Positions 36,098 through 47,631 of a stretch of 64,000 nucleotides of DNA are shown here, piece by piece (position 1 is the stretch's first letter; every line of letters begins with the position of its first letter). The position numbers were made by a program, and so were the translations under genes. The DNA comes from Mycolicibacterium sp. MU0050 (lineage in GTDB: Bacteria > Actinomycetota > Actinomycetes > Mycobacteriales > Mycobacteriaceae), in the NCBI RefSeq assembly GCF_963378085.1, contig NZ_OY726395.1, positions 2,294,001 to 2,358,000 of the forward strand, given 5' to 3'. The notes under the pieces were generated by a model that was not told the DNA's origin, ran no database searches, and was given only the letters and a program-made list of their open reading frames with translations.

Positions 36098-38458
36098 GTG
36101 GCACGCACCTCCAACACCGATTCAAGATCCGGCGCCAAGACCACCGGCGCCAAGCCCGGTCGGCTCAGCCAACGTTTCTGGAAGCTGCTCGGCGCCAGTT
36201 CCGAGAAGAACCAGACCCGCTCCATGAGCGAGGTGGCGGCCTCGGCCGAGTTCGACGCCAAGGCCGCCGACCTCGACGACGAGCAGCTGCGCAAGGCCGC
36301 GCAGCTGCTGGTGCTCGACGACCTCGCGGACTCCGGCGACATCCCGCAGTTCCTGGCGATCGCCCGCGAGGCCGCCGAGCGGGCCACCGGACTACGGCCG
36401 TTCGACGTGCAGCTGCAGGGCGCGCTGCGGATGCTCGCCGGCGACGTCGTCGAGATGGCCACCGGTGAGGGCAAGACGTTGGCCGGGGCCATCGCCGCGG
36501 CCGGCTACGCACTGGGCGGCCGGCGCGTGCACGTCATCTCCGTCAACGACTATCTGGCCCGCCGCGACGCCGAGTGGATGGGTCCGCTGCTCGAGGCCAT
36601 GGGCCTGACGGTCGGCTGGATCACCGAGAACTCCACCGCCGACGAGCGGCGCGCCGCCTACGGCTGCGACGTCACCTACGCCTCGGTCAACGAGATCGGC
36701 TTCGACGTGCTGCGCGACCAGCTGGTCACCGACGTCGCCGATCTGGTCTCCCCGAAGCCCGACGTCGCCCTCATCGACGAGGCGGACTCGGTGCTCGTCG
36801 ACGAGGCGCTGGTGCCGCTGGTGCTGGCCGGGACCACGCACCGCGAGACCCCGCGGCTGGAGATCGTCGAACTGGTCGGCTCGCTGACTCCGGGGGTCGA
36901 CTACGACGCCGACAGCGACCGCCGCAACATCCACCTCACCGAGACAGGCGCCCAGAAGGTCGAGAAGGCCCTCGGCGGCATCGACCTGTACTCCGAGGAA
37001 CACGTCGGCACCACCCTGACCGAGGTGAACGTGGCCCTGCACGCGCACGTACTGCTGCAGCGCGACGTGCACTACATCGTCCAGGACGGCGCGGTGCGTT
37101 TGATCAACGCCTCCCGCGGCCGGATCGCGCAGCTGCAGCGCTGGCCCGACGGGCTGCAGGCCGCGGTGGAGGCCAAGGAGGGCATCGAGACCACCGAGAC
37201 CGGCGAGGTGCTCGACACCATCACCGTGCAGGCGCTGATCAATCGGTACCCGACGGTGTGCGGGATGACCGGCACCGCGCTGGCCGCCGGGGAACAGCTG
37301 CGGCAGTTCTACAAGCTGGGCGTCTCGCCGATCCCGCCGAACACCCCGAACATCCGCGAGGACGAGGTCGACCGGGTGTACATCACCGCCGCGGCCAAGA
37401 TGGACGCGATCATCGACCACATCACCGAGGTCCACGCCACGGGGCGGCCGGTGCTGGTCGGCACCCACGACGTCGCCGAGTCCGAGGAACTGCACGAACG
37501 GCTGGTCAAGCGCGGGGTGCCGGCGGTGGTGCTCAACGCCAAGAACGACGCCGAAGAGGCCGCGGTGATCGCCGAGGCGGGCAAGTTGAACGCCGTGACG
37601 GTGTCCACTCAGATGGCCGGTCGCGGCACCGACATCCGGCTCGGCGGTTCCGAGGACCACGAGCAGGAGAAGACGGTCGCCGAACTCGGCGGGCTGCACG
37701 TGGTCGGAACCGGCCGGCACAGCACCCAGCGTCTCGACAACCAGCTGCGCGGCCGCGCCGGTCGCCAGGGCGACCCGGGGTCCTCGGTGTTCTTCGCCAG
37801 CTGGGAGGACGACGTGGTGGCCAACCACCTCGAGCCCGGGAAGCTGCCCACCGAGACCGACGACGAGGGCCGCATCACCAACCCCAAGGCCGCCGCGCTG
37901 ATCGACCACGCCCAGCGCGTCGCCGAGGGCCGACTGCTCGACGTGCACGCCAACACCTGGCGGTACAACCAGTTGATCGCCCAGCAGCGGGCGATCCTCG
38001 TCGACCGGCGCAACACGCTGCTGTCCACGCCGACGGCCCGCGAGGAACTCAAGGAGCGCGCGCCGGAGCGGTACGAGGAACTGGCCGAGTCGGTCCCCGA
38101 GGAGGAACTCGAGCGCATCTGCCGGCTGATCATGCTCTATCACCTGGACCGCGGCTGGGCCGATCACCAGGCCTTCCTGGCCGACATCCGGGAGAGCATC
38201 CACCTGCGGGCGCTGGGCCGGCAGAACCCGCTCGACGAGTTCCACCGGATGGCCGTCGACGCGTTCGGGTCGCTGGCCGCCGACGCCATCGAGGCCGCCC
38301 AGCAGACCTTCGAGACCGCCAATGTGCTGGCCGACGAGCCGGGTCTGGACCTGTCCAAGCTGGCCCGGCCGACCTCCACGTGGACGTACATGGTCCACGA
38401 CAACCCGCTACAGGACGACACGCAGTCGGGATTGAGCCTGCCCGGGGTGTTCCGGTGA
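36098..38458 (+). CDS. secA2: Accessory protein translocase ATPase SecA2
   Basis: 786 aa, shorter than the housekeeping SecA (about 940). Motor motifs are Walker [12 protein letters not shown], the DEAD box [26 protein letters not shown] and [15 protein letters not shown]. The C-terminal zinc/SecB-binding tail of SecA1 is absent, ending at LSLPGVFR as in other SecA2 proteins. It exports a subset of envelope proteins with the SecYEG channel. GTG 36098 follows a -10-like TACCGT (36086-36091) by 6 nt and has no Shine-Dalgarno, suggesting a leaderless mRNA. The position before pgsA2 is conserved in mycobacteria. Confidence 0.96.
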   Translation: MARTSNTDSRSGAKTTGAKPGRLSQRFWKLLGASSEKNQTRSMSEVAASAEFDAKAADLDDEQLRKAAQLLVLDDLADSGDIPQFLAIAREAAERATGLRPFDVQLQGALRMLAGDVVEMATGEGKTLAGAIAAAGYALGGRRVHVISVNDYLARRDAEWMGPLLEAMGLTVGWITENSTADERRAAYGCDVTYASVNEIGFDVLRDQLVTDVADLVSPKPDVALIDEADSVLVDEALVPLVLAGTTHRETPRLEIVELVGSLTPGVDYDADSDRRNIHLTETGAQKVEKALGGIDLYSEEHVGTTLTEVNVALHAHVLLQRDVHYIVQDGAVRLINASRGRIAQLQRWPDGLQAAVEAKEGIETTETGEVLDTITVQALINRYPTVCGMTGTALAAGEQLRQFYKLGVSPIPPNTPNIREDEVDRVYITAAAKMDAIIDHITEVHATGRPVLVGTHDVAESEELHERLVKRGVPAVVLNAKNDAEEAAVIAEAGKLNAVTVSTQMAGRGTDIRLGGSEDHEQEKTVAELGGLHVVGTGRHSTQRLDNQLRGRAGRQGDPGSSVFFASWEDDVVANHLEPGKLPTETDDEGRITNPKAAALIDHAQRVAEGRLLDVHANTWRYNQLIAQQRAILVDRRNTLLSTPTAREELKERAPERYEELAESVPEEELERICRLIMLYHLDRGWADHQAFLADIRESIHLRALGRQNPLDEFHRMAVDAFGSLAADAIEAAQQTFETANVLADEPGLDLSKLARPTSTWTYMVHDNPLQDDTQSGLSLPGVFR

Positions 38459-38482
38459 TCGGCGCGAACTAGGTTAGGGACC

Positions 38483-39070
38483 ATGGACGCGGGGGATGGG
38501 CGCGATCGGGTGTTGACCGTGCCCAACGTGCTCAGCGGTGTGCGCCTGATCCTCATCGGCGTCTTCGTGTACCTGCTGCTGGTCACCGAGTCCTACGGCT
38601 GGGCGGTGGCGGTGCTGATGATCAGCGGCGCCTCGGACTGGGCCGACGGCAAGATCGCGCGGTTGCTCGACCAGTCCTCGCGGCTCGGCGAACTGCTGGA
38701 TCCCGCGGTGGACCGGCTGTACATGATCGTCGTCCCGATCACCTTCGCGCTGGCCGGGATCATCCCCTGGTGGGTCATCGTGGTGTTGCTCGCGCGCGAC
38801 GGGATCCTGGCCGCGACGCTGCCGCTGCTGCGCAGCCGCGGGCTCGCCGCGCTGCCGGTCACCTATATCGGCAAGGCGGCGACGTTCGCACTCATGTCCG
38901 CCTTCCCGCTGATCCTGTTGGGGCAATGGGATGCGTTGTGGAGCAACGTGATCGGCGCCTGCGGCTGGGGCTTTCTGATTTGGGGGATCGGAATGTACCT
39001 GTGGTCGTTCGTGCTGTACCTGATCCAGGTCGCAATGGTGCTGCGGCAGTTGCCCAAGGTCGCGCGGTGA
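38483..39070 (+). CDS. pgsA2: CDP-alcohol phosphatidyltransferase PgsA2
   Basis: 195 aa, membrane enzyme with about five helices, homologue of Rv1822. The CDP-alcohol phosphotransferase motif is complete: [10 protein letters not shown] (DxxDGxxAR) followed by [10 protein letters not shown] (GxxxDxxxD). The family uses CDP-diacylglycerol to make phospholipids; cardiolipin or phosphatidylglycerophosphate synthesis has been proposed. ATG 38483 lies 7 nt after TAGGTT (38470-38475) with no Shine-Dalgarno, so probably leaderless. The stop overlaps the next gene as GTGA. Confidence 0.93.
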   Translation: MDAGDGRDRVLTVPNVLSGVRLILIGVFVYLLLVTESYGWAVAVLMISGASDWADGKIARLLDQSSRLGELLDPAVDRLYMIVVPITFALAGIIPWWVIVVLLARDGILAATLPLLRSRGLAALPVTYIGKAATFALMSAFPLILLGQWDALWSNVIGACGWGFLIWGIGMYLWSFVLYLIQVAMVLRQLPKVAR

Positions 39071-39999
39071 CCCAGCCCGAGCCCGAGCCCAAGCTCGGCG
39101 GGTACGCGCTCGGTGGCTACGAACCGCAGGCGGGCCTGTCGGCCCGGCAGACCCGCGGCGTGCAGAAGCTGCCAGTGCCGTCGTTGCTGCGCTCGCTGCT
39201 GTCCGAACACCTGGACCCCGGCTACGCCGCAGCCGCGGCGGCCCGCGCGGAATCGGGGCAGCGCCGCCGCCGCGCGGACTGGGCCTGGCAGGCGGTGGCG
39301 GCGCTGCTGGTCGCGGCGGTGTTCGCCGCGGCCATGGCGCAGGCGCGCTCCACGGCCCCCGGCGTCTCGGAGACCCAGCGCGCGCTGGCCGCGTCGGTGC
39401 AGGCGACGTCGGCGGCCACCGACGAACTCACCGACCGCCGCAACGGTTTGGCCGCCGAGGTGGACGCCGTGGCGCGCCGGCAGTTGGTCGACGATGCCGA
39501 GGGCAATCAGCTGCTCGACCAGATCGACACCCTGGGGCTGGCCGCGGCCGCCGCCGCGGTCATCGGTCCCGGCCTGACGGTCACCGTGACCGAGCCCGGG
39601 GCGGGGCGGGACCTCACCGACGTCTCCAAGCAACGGCTGCCCGGCAGCCAGCAGGTGATCCTGGATCGGGATCTGCAGCTGGCGGTGAACGCGCTGTGGG
39701 GCAGTGGCGCCGAGGCGATTTCGGTCGGCGGGGTCCGGATCGGGCCCAACGTGACCATCCGGCAGGCCGGCGGCGCGATCCTGGTGGACAACCGCCCGAT
39801 CAGCAGCCCGTACCAGATTCTGGCGATCGGCCCGCCGAACACCATGGCCCAGACCTTCGAACGCAGCTCGGGGTTGCGTCGACTGCGACTGCTGGAAACC
39901 TCCTATGGTGTCGGCGTGACCGTGAGCGCCGGCGACGGCCTGGCCATCCCGGCCGGGACCGTCAGGGAAGTCACCTTCGCCCGCAGCGGGCCGCGGTGA
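39067..39999 (+). CDS. DUF881 membrane protein (Rv1823 homologue)
   Basis: 310 aa. A cytoplasmic N-terminal region (1-75), one membrane helix (about 77-95) after RRRRADW, a coiled-coil-prone stretch (about 105-160, rich in Ala/Thr/Asp) and an extracytoplasmic DUF881 domain with [35 protein letters not shown] and PYQILAIG. In Firmicutes, DUF881 genes and the small basic protein gene lie beside ftsAZ, suggesting a role in division or septal envelope work. The function is unproven. GTG 39067 overlaps the pgsA2 stop. Confidence 0.88.
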   Translation: MTQPEPEPKLGGYALGGYEPQAGLSARQTRGVQKLPVPSLLRSLLSEHLDPGYAAAAAARAESGQRRRRADWAWQAVAALLVAAVFAAAMAQARSTAPGVSETQRALAASVQATSAATDELTDRRNGLAAEVDAVARRQLVDDAEGNQLLDQIDTLGLAAAAAAVIGPGLTVTVTEPGAGRDLTDVSKQRLPGSQQVILDRDLQLAVNALWGSGAEAISVGGVRIGPNVTIRQAGGAILVDNRPISSPYQILAIGPPNTMAQTFERSSGLRRLRLLETSYGVGVTVSAGDGLAIPAGTVREVTFARSGPR

Positions 40000-40033
40000 C
40001 CGGACATGCAGGGATGACGAAGGGGGAGCGGAA

Positions 40034-40366
40034 TTGATCGGCATCGCCGCACTGGTGGTCGGCATCGTCCTCGGGCTGGTGTTCCAGCCCAGCGTCCCCG
40101 ACGTCGTCGAGCCGTATCTGCCGATCGCCGTGGTGGCCGCCCTCGACGCGGTGTTCGGCGGCTTGCGCGCCTATCTGGAGGGGATCTTCGACGCCAAGGT
40201 GTTCGTGGTGTCGTTCGTGTTCAACGTCCTCGTCGCCGCGCTGATCGTCTATCTCGGTGACCAACTCGGCGTCGGCACGCAGCTGTCCACCGCGATCATC
40301 GTGGTGCTCGGTATCCGGATCTTCGGCAACGCCGCCGCCTTGCGCCGGCGACTGTTCGGGGCCTGA
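40034..40366 (+). CDS. sbp: Small basic membrane protein (DUF1290, Rv1824 homologue)
   Basis: 110 aa with three predicted membrane helices: IGIAALVVGIVLGLVF, VFVVSFVFNVLVAALIVYLG and LSTAIIVVLGIRIF. The conserved motif between helices is PIAVVAALDAVFGGLRAYLEG. It is always flanked by DUF881 genes, as here, so the three proteins probably form one membrane complex. The start is TTG 40034 with AGGGGGAG about 5 nt upstream; no ATG or GTG gives the full first helix. Confidence 0.9.
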   Translation: MIGIAALVVGIVLGLVFQPSVPDVVEPYLPIAVVAALDAVFGGLRAYLEGIFDAKVFVVSFVFNVLVAALIVYLGDQLGVGTQLSTAIIVVLGIRIFGNAAALRRRLFGA

Positions 40367-40378
40367 GGTGAGGCTGCC

Positions 40379-41167
40379 ATGAGTCCGACCCCCGAGCCGC
40401 CGACCCCCGATCCGCCGGAGCCCGAGCGGACCGAGGAGCACGGCCGTCACGAGTTGCCCGACGCGCCGGGACGGTCGCGTTCGCAATCGTTGTTCCTGGT
40501 GCTGGCGGTGGTGCTGTGCGTGGCATTGGGCGTCGCGATCGCAACCCAGGTGCGCCAGACCGACAGCGGTGACGCCCTGGAGTCGGCCCGGCCCGCAGAC
40601 CTGGTGGTGCTGCTGGACTCGCTGCAGCAGCGCGAAGCCGCGCTGAACACCGAAGTCGTTGAACTGCAGCGGACCCTGGCGTCGCTGGAGGCCTCCGGAA
40701 CCTCGGATCAGGCCGCCATCGACAACGCCCGCGCGCGGTTGGCGGCGCTGTCGATCCTGGTGGGCAGTGTGGCCGCGACGGGCCCGGGGGTGACGGTGGT
40801 CATCGAGGACCCGGCCCGCGGTGTGGCGCCCGAGACGCTGCTCGACGTCATCAACGAACTGCGGGCCGCCGGCGCCGAGGCCATCCAGATCGACTCGGCC
40901 GAGGCCAGCGTCCGGGTCGGCGTCGACACCTGGGTCACCGGCCCGCCGACCGAGCTGCTGATCGACGGTATGGTGCTCAGGCCGCCGTATTCAGTTCTGG
41001 CCATTGGGGATCCGCCGACCCTGGCCGCGGCGATGAACATTCCCGGCGGCGCCGTGGACAGCGTCGAGCGGGTTGGCGGGTCGATGCGGCTGACGCAATC
41101 GGAGCGGGTCGACGTGACCACCTTGCGACAACCGAAACCCCGCCAATACGCTCAGCCCGTCAAGTGA
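40379..41167 (+). CDS. DUF881 membrane protein (Rv1825 homologue)
   Basis: 262 aa. A Pro/Glu-rich cytoplasmic start, one membrane helix (about 36-56, [20 protein letters not shown]), a coiled-coil-prone segment ([20 protein letters not shown]) and the DUF881 domain ([44 protein letters not shown]). It is paralogous to the product of 39067-39999. It starts 12 nt after the small basic protein gene and is clearly in the same operon. Confidence 0.88.
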   Translation: MSPTPEPPTPDPPEPERTEEHGRHELPDAPGRSRSQSLFLVLAVVLCVALGVAIATQVRQTDSGDALESARPADLVVLLDSLQQREAALNTEVVELQRTLASLEASGTSDQAAIDNARARLAALSILVGSVAATGPGVTVVIEDPARGVAPETLLDVINELRAAGAEAIQIDSAEASVRVGVDTWVTGPPTELLIDGMVLRPPYSVLAIGDPPTLAAAMNIPGGAVDSVERVGGSMRLTQSERVDVTTLRQPKPRQYAQPVK

Positions 41168-41219
41168 ACGACCCGTGCGGACCGCCCGGGGCAGTCGAGT
41201 CAAGGAATCGAGGAACGCT

Positions 41220-41615
41220 GTGAGCGAGGTCCCGTCAGATCTGCAGTACACCGCGGAGCACGAGTGGGTCCGCCGCACCGGCACCGACACCGTGCGCGTC
41301 GGCATCACCGACTACGCCCAGGCGGCGCTGGGCGACGTGGTCTTCGTGCAGCTGCCGGACGTGGATGCGGCCGTGACCGCCGGGGAGTCCTTCGGCGAGG
41401 TGGAATCCACCAAGTCGGTGTCGGATCTCTACGCCCCGCTGTCGGCGAAAGTGATTGCCGTCAACGGCGATCTGGAGGGCAGCCCGGACCTGGTGAATTC
41501 CGATCCCTACGGCGCCGGCTGGTTGCTGGAGCTGCAGGTCGAGGAGGGCACGCTCGACGCCGGACTGGCCGGGTTGCTCGACGCGGAAGGCTACCGCGCC
41601 ACGCTGACCGAATGA
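41220..41615 (+). CDS. gcvH: Glycine cleavage system H protein
   Basis: 131 aa. The lipoyl carrier of the glycine cleavage complex shuttles the aminomethyl group between the P and T proteins. The lipoylated residue is Lys65 in [15 protein letters not shown]; the fold is the usual flattened beta barrel ([18 protein letters not shown]). GTG 41220 with GAGGAA 4 nt upstream gives the standard length. The P-protein gene is 3 kb downstream. gcvT and lpd are not in the window. Confidence 0.96.
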   Translation: MSEVPSDLQYTAEHEWVRRTGTDTVRVGITDYAQAALGDVVFVQLPDVDAAVTAGESFGEVESTKSVSDLYAPLSAKVIAVNGDLEGSPDLVNSDPYGAGWLLELQVEEGTLDAGLAGLLDAEGYRATLTE

Positions 41616-41759
41616 CGGTTGTTAGGGTTCTGGCCACCACCCTTTCTGTCCGTGCCGGGTACATCGGTGCCCACCGCGCGGTAACGTCGGGTTCGCGACG
41701 GTTAGGGTGGGCGAGTTTCACCGGCGATAGCGCCACAAGCAGCCTGTAAGGAGCAGCGT

Positions 41760-42239
41760 GTGACGGAAAAGGACAGCAGTTCGGGAGCGGACCGATCGTC
41801 TGACGATCTGACCGTGGAAACCACTTCGGTGTTCCGGGCGGATTTCCTCAACGAACTGGACGCCCCGGCCGCCACCGGCGGCGAGGGAGCGGTCTCCGGG
41901 GTCGAGGGCCTGCCGGTCGGCTCGGCGCTGCTGGTCGTCAAGCGCGGACCCAACGCGGGATCGCGCTTCCTGCTGGATCAGCCGACCACCTCGGCCGGTC
42001 GGCACCCCGACAGCGACATCTTTCTCGATGACGTCACCGTGAGCCGTCGGCACGCCGAGTTCCGGCTCGAGAGCGGTGAGTTCCAGGTGGTCGACGTGGG
42101 CAGCCTCAACGGCACCTACGTCAACCGGGAGCCCGTCGACTCGGCGGTGCTCGCCAACGGCGACGAGGTGCAGATCGGCAAGTTCCGGTTGGTGTTCCTG
42201 ACCGGGCCGAAGAACGGCGACGGGGGATCCGAGGGCTAG
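41760..42239 (+). CDS. garA: GarA, FHA-domain metabolic switch protein
   Basis: 159 aa. An N-terminal tail with the ETTSVFR motif (Thr21/Thr22) is phosphorylated by PknG and PknB in M. tuberculosis. The FHA domain (about 52-145) has [16 protein letters not shown] and SLNGTYV. Unphosphorylated GarA inhibits 2-oxoglutarate dehydrogenase and activates/inhibits glutamate enzymes. Phosphorylation makes the FHA domain bind its own tail and switches it off. GTG 41760 has AAGGAG about 7 nt upstream. The 144-nt leader carries two related elements, CGGTTGTTAGGGT (41616-41628) and CGGTTAGGGT (41699-41708). Confidence 0.96.
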   Translation: MTEKDSSSGADRSSDDLTVETTSVFRADFLNELDAPAATGGEGAVSGVEGLPVGSALLVVKRGPNAGSRFLLDQPTTSAGRHPDSDIFLDDVTVSRRHAEFRLESGEFQVVDVGSLNGTYVNREPVDSAVLANGDEVQIGKFRLVFLTGPKNGDGGSEG

Positions 42240-42988
42240 TGACCGCACCCGATACTCCCGCGTACGCCGGGATGTCGATCGGAGCGGTGCTGGACCTGCT
42301 ACGACCCGATTTCCCGGATGTCACCATCTCCAAGATTCGGTTCTTGGAGGCAGAGGGACTTGTCACGCCGCAGCGCTCGGCGTCGGGATATCGGAGGTTC
42401 ACGGCCTATGACTGTGCGCGGCTGCGGTTCATCCTGACCGCCCAGCGCGACCAGTACCTGCCGCTGAAGGTGATCAAGGCCCAGCTCGACGCGCAGCCCG
42501 ACGGTGAACTGCCGCAGGCGGCCTCGCCCTACGGGGTGCCGACGCTGGTCGCCGGCGCCGCGGACGCCGACGGGCGGCTGCCGGCCTCGGCGGTGGGACC
42601 CGCGCGGGTACGGCTCAGCCGGGAGGACGTGCTGGAGCAGAGCGGCGCGGATTCGGCGGCCGGTGAGGAATTGCTGGGCGCCTTGGTCAAGGCCGGGATC
42701 ATCACCACCGGACCCGGCGGATTCTTCGACGAACACGCGGTCGTGATCCTGCAATGCGCCCGTGCGCTGGCCGACTACGGAGTGGAGCCGCGGCACCTGC
42801 GGGCGTTCCGGTCGGCCGCCGACCGGCAGTCCGATCTGATCGCTCAGATCGCCGGCCCGCTGGTCAAAGCAGACAAGGCCGGTGCCCGCGACCGCGCCGA
42901 CGATCTGGCTCGTGAGGTGGCCGCGCTGGCGATCACCCTGCACACGTCCCTGATCAAGTCGGCGGTACGCGACGTTCTGCATCGGTGA
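42239..42988 (+). CDS. MerR-family transcriptional regulator (Rv1828 homologue)
   Basis: 249 aa. The N-terminal winged helix-turn-helix (about 8-80) has [34 protein letters not shown] and [17 protein letters not shown], typical of MerR proteins. A central Pro/Ala-rich stretch and a helical C-terminal domain follow; no metal-binding Cys set is visible. The start GTG overlaps the last base of the garA stop (TAGTG), so the genes are coupled. Confidence 0.93.
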   Translation: MTAPDTPAYAGMSIGAVLDLLRPDFPDVTISKIRFLEAEGLVTPQRSASGYRRFTAYDCARLRFILTAQRDQYLPLKVIKAQLDAQPDGELPQAASPYGVPTLVAGAADADGRLPASAVGPARVRLSREDVLEQSGADSAAGEELLGALVKAGIITTGPGGFFDEHAVVILQCARALADYGVEPRHLRAFRSAADRQSDLIAQIAGPLVKADKAGARDRADDLAREVAALAITLHTSLIKSAVRDVLHR

Positions 42989-43037
42989 GGACTACAGTTG
43001 GCCGTGAAGCTCACGGGCATGCGGAGGGCAGACACTG

Positions 43038-43532
43038 ATGGGTGAAGTTCGTGTGGTTGGCATACGCGTGGAACAGCCGCAGAATCAGCCGGTCCTGCTT
43101 CTTCGCGAGACGAACGGCGATCGCTATCTGCCCATCTGGATCGGTCAGCCGGAGGCCGCCGCCATTGCGCTCGAACAGCAGGGCGTCGAGCCGGCCCGGC
43201 CGCTCACCCATGACCTGATCAAGGATCTCATTGCTGCCCTTGGTCATTCACTCAAGGAAGTGCGGATCGTCGATCTGCAGGAGGGCACGTTCTACGCCGA
43301 CCTGGTCTTCGACCGCGACATCCGGGTGTCGGCGCGCCCCTCGGACTCGGTGGCCATCGCGTTGCGGGTGGGGGTGCCGATCTTCGTGGAGGAGGCGGTG
43401 CTGGCCGAGGCCGGGTTGCTGATCCCCGACGAGACCGACGAGGAATCCGACGGCGGGGTGCGCGAGGACGAGGTGGAGAAGTTCAAGGAGTTTCTCGACA
43501 GCGTCTCACCCGACGATTTCAAGGCCACCTGA
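43038..43532 (+). CDS. Bifunctional nuclease family protein (Rv1829 homologue)
   Basis: 164 aa, BFN/DUF151 family. Core: VRVVGIRVEQPQNQPVLLLR, LPIWIGQPEAAAIALEQQG and FYADLVFDRDIRVSARPSDS, with an acidic C-terminus (DETDEESDGG). Related plant and bacterial proteins have RNase/DNase activity; the mycobacterial role is unproven. Start ATG 43038 with GGAGG about 11 nt upstream. It sits between two MerR genes as in other mycobacteria. Confidence 0.9.
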   Translation: MGEVRVVGIRVEQPQNQPVLLLRETNGDRYLPIWIGQPEAAAIALEQQGVEPARPLTHDLIKDLIAALGHSLKEVRIVDLQEGTFYADLVFDRDIRVSARPSDSVAIALRVGVPIFVEEAVLAEAGLLIPDETDEESDGGVREDEVEKFKEFLDSVSPDDFKAT

Positions 43533-43753
43533 CCCGCCCGCGTCGGCGTCCCGGCCGCGGACGGTGCGCTATGTCACGGAAGCGTCTCAACTGGGGTTCT
43601 GTCTCTCGACACGCCCGGTCGATTGGCGGGTCGCGTCCGTGCAGCCGCCATACTTGCACCGATGCACACGGCCCCCAGCCGACCGAGGTCGTCGTGGGAG
43701 TCGGCGGATGAGCGTATGCTCTTCAGGAGCCTATTCGGCGAGAGGAAGCACGG

Positions 43754-44368
43754 GTGAGCGAGCAGCCACGTCAGGGACAGTTAGACCTCGACGCAGCGGG
43801 GCAGGCAGCCGACGTCCCCGTTGGTGAGCCAGTGCAGGCGGGGTTGTTCCCGGACGATTCGGTGCCCGACGAGTTGGTCGGTTACCGCGGCCCCAGCGCC
43901 TGCCAGATCGCCGGCATCACCTACCGGCAGCTGGACTATTGGGCACGGACTTCGTTGGTGGTGCCGTCGATTCGCGGCGCGGCAGGCTCCGGCAGCCAGC
44001 GGCTCTATTCGTTCAAGGACATCCTGGTCCTCAAGATCGTCAAGCGACTGCTGGACACCGGGATCTCGTTGCACAACATCCGGGTCGCGGTTGACCATCT
44101 GCGTCAGCGCGGCGTCTCGGACCTGGCCAACATCACGCTGTTCTCCGACGGCACCACCGTCTACGAATGCACCTCCGCCGAGGAAGTGGTGGACCTGCTG
44201 CAGGGCGGTCAGGGTGTGTTCGGGATCGCGGTCAGCGGCGCGATGCGCGAGTTGACCGGCGCGATCGCCGATTTCCCAGGTGAGCGGGCCGACGGCGGCG
44301 AGTCGATCGCCGCGCCGGAGGACGAACTGGCCACGCGGCGCAAGCACCGCGACCGCAAGATCGGCTGA
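43754..44368 (+). CDS. resR: MerR-family regulator ResR/McdR (Rv1830 homologue)
   Basis: 204 aa. After a variable N-terminus (1-45) comes a MerR helix-turn-helix: PSACQIAGITYRQLDYWART, LVVPSIRGAAGSGSQRLYSF and LDTGISLHNIRVAVDHLRQ. The rest is a small effector-like domain. In M. tuberculosis the homologue controls cell-division genes such as whiB2 and is linked to antibiotic resilience. GTG 43754 has GAGAGGAAG upstream. The 221-nt leader includes TATGCT (43715-43720), a possible -10. The tandem glycine riboswitch follows the stop within 50 nt. Confidence 0.9.
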   Translation: MSEQPRQGQLDLDAAGQAADVPVGEPVQAGLFPDDSVPDELVGYRGPSACQIAGITYRQLDYWARTSLVVPSIRGAAGSGSQRLYSFKDILVLKIVKRLLDTGISLHNIRVAVDHLRQRGVSDLANITLFSDGTTVYECTSAEEVVDLLQGGQGVFGIAVSGAMRELTGAIADFPGERADGGESIAAPEDELATRRKHRDRKIG

Positions 44369-44416
44369 GCGGCCCGGAGTCGGTCGCAGCGGGTAAACTT
44401 CTACACGCATCGCCCC

Positions 44417-44622
44417 AGCGCGGGAGAGTTCCGTGATTGCCAGTCGCGGACGCCGAAGGAGCAACACCTCTCCGTCAACCTCTCAGGCCCCAGGACCGCG
44501 CCGGCCACGATGCCTCTGGAAAGCGGTGACCGGGCGCGCATTGACCGGCTCACCCGCCCATGGGGAAAGGCTCACGCCGAATCTCTCAGGCGCCCGGTGC
44601 CGGGTGGACGACAGAGGGGGAG
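44417..44622 (+). ncRNA. Tandem glycine riboswitch upstream of gcvB
   Basis: Two glycine-aptamer-like units lie in the 302-nt leader. Unit 1 (about 44417-44520) starts GCGGGAGAGTTC and has GCCGAAGGAGCAAC and AACCTCTCAGGCCCCAGGAC. Unit 2 (about 44525-44622) has CCATGGGGAAAGGCTCACGC, CGAATCTCTCAGGCGCC and a closing GACAGAGGGG. These are hallmark glycine-binding cores joined by a short linker. Glycine binding should raise gcvB expression. No obvious terminator follows, so control is probably translational, through the GGAGGAG site at about 44657-44663. Confidence 0.9.
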
Positions 44623-44670
44623 GAACGCCGAGAAGTCGGCGTAGCCACCCTGTCGCGGAGGAGTCCCAGC

Positions 44671-47538
<2,868 letters not shown>

Positions 47539-47554
47539 CCTCCGACCCCGCCTC

Positions 47555-47586
47555 CAAGTGGCCCAAACGTGAGTTTGGGCCACTTG
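47555..47586. terminator. Bidirectional terminator-like hairpin after gcvB
   Basis: A perfect 14-bp stem (47555-47568 with 47573-47586) with loop GTGA, again GNRA-type. It lies between the convergent gcvB and VWA genes. No T-run follows, so termination efficiency is uncertain. Confidence 0.6.
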
Positions 47587-47631
47587 GTGCGAGTGGCTTG
47601 CGGAAATACGTCGATCTGGGCGGGCCGAGAG

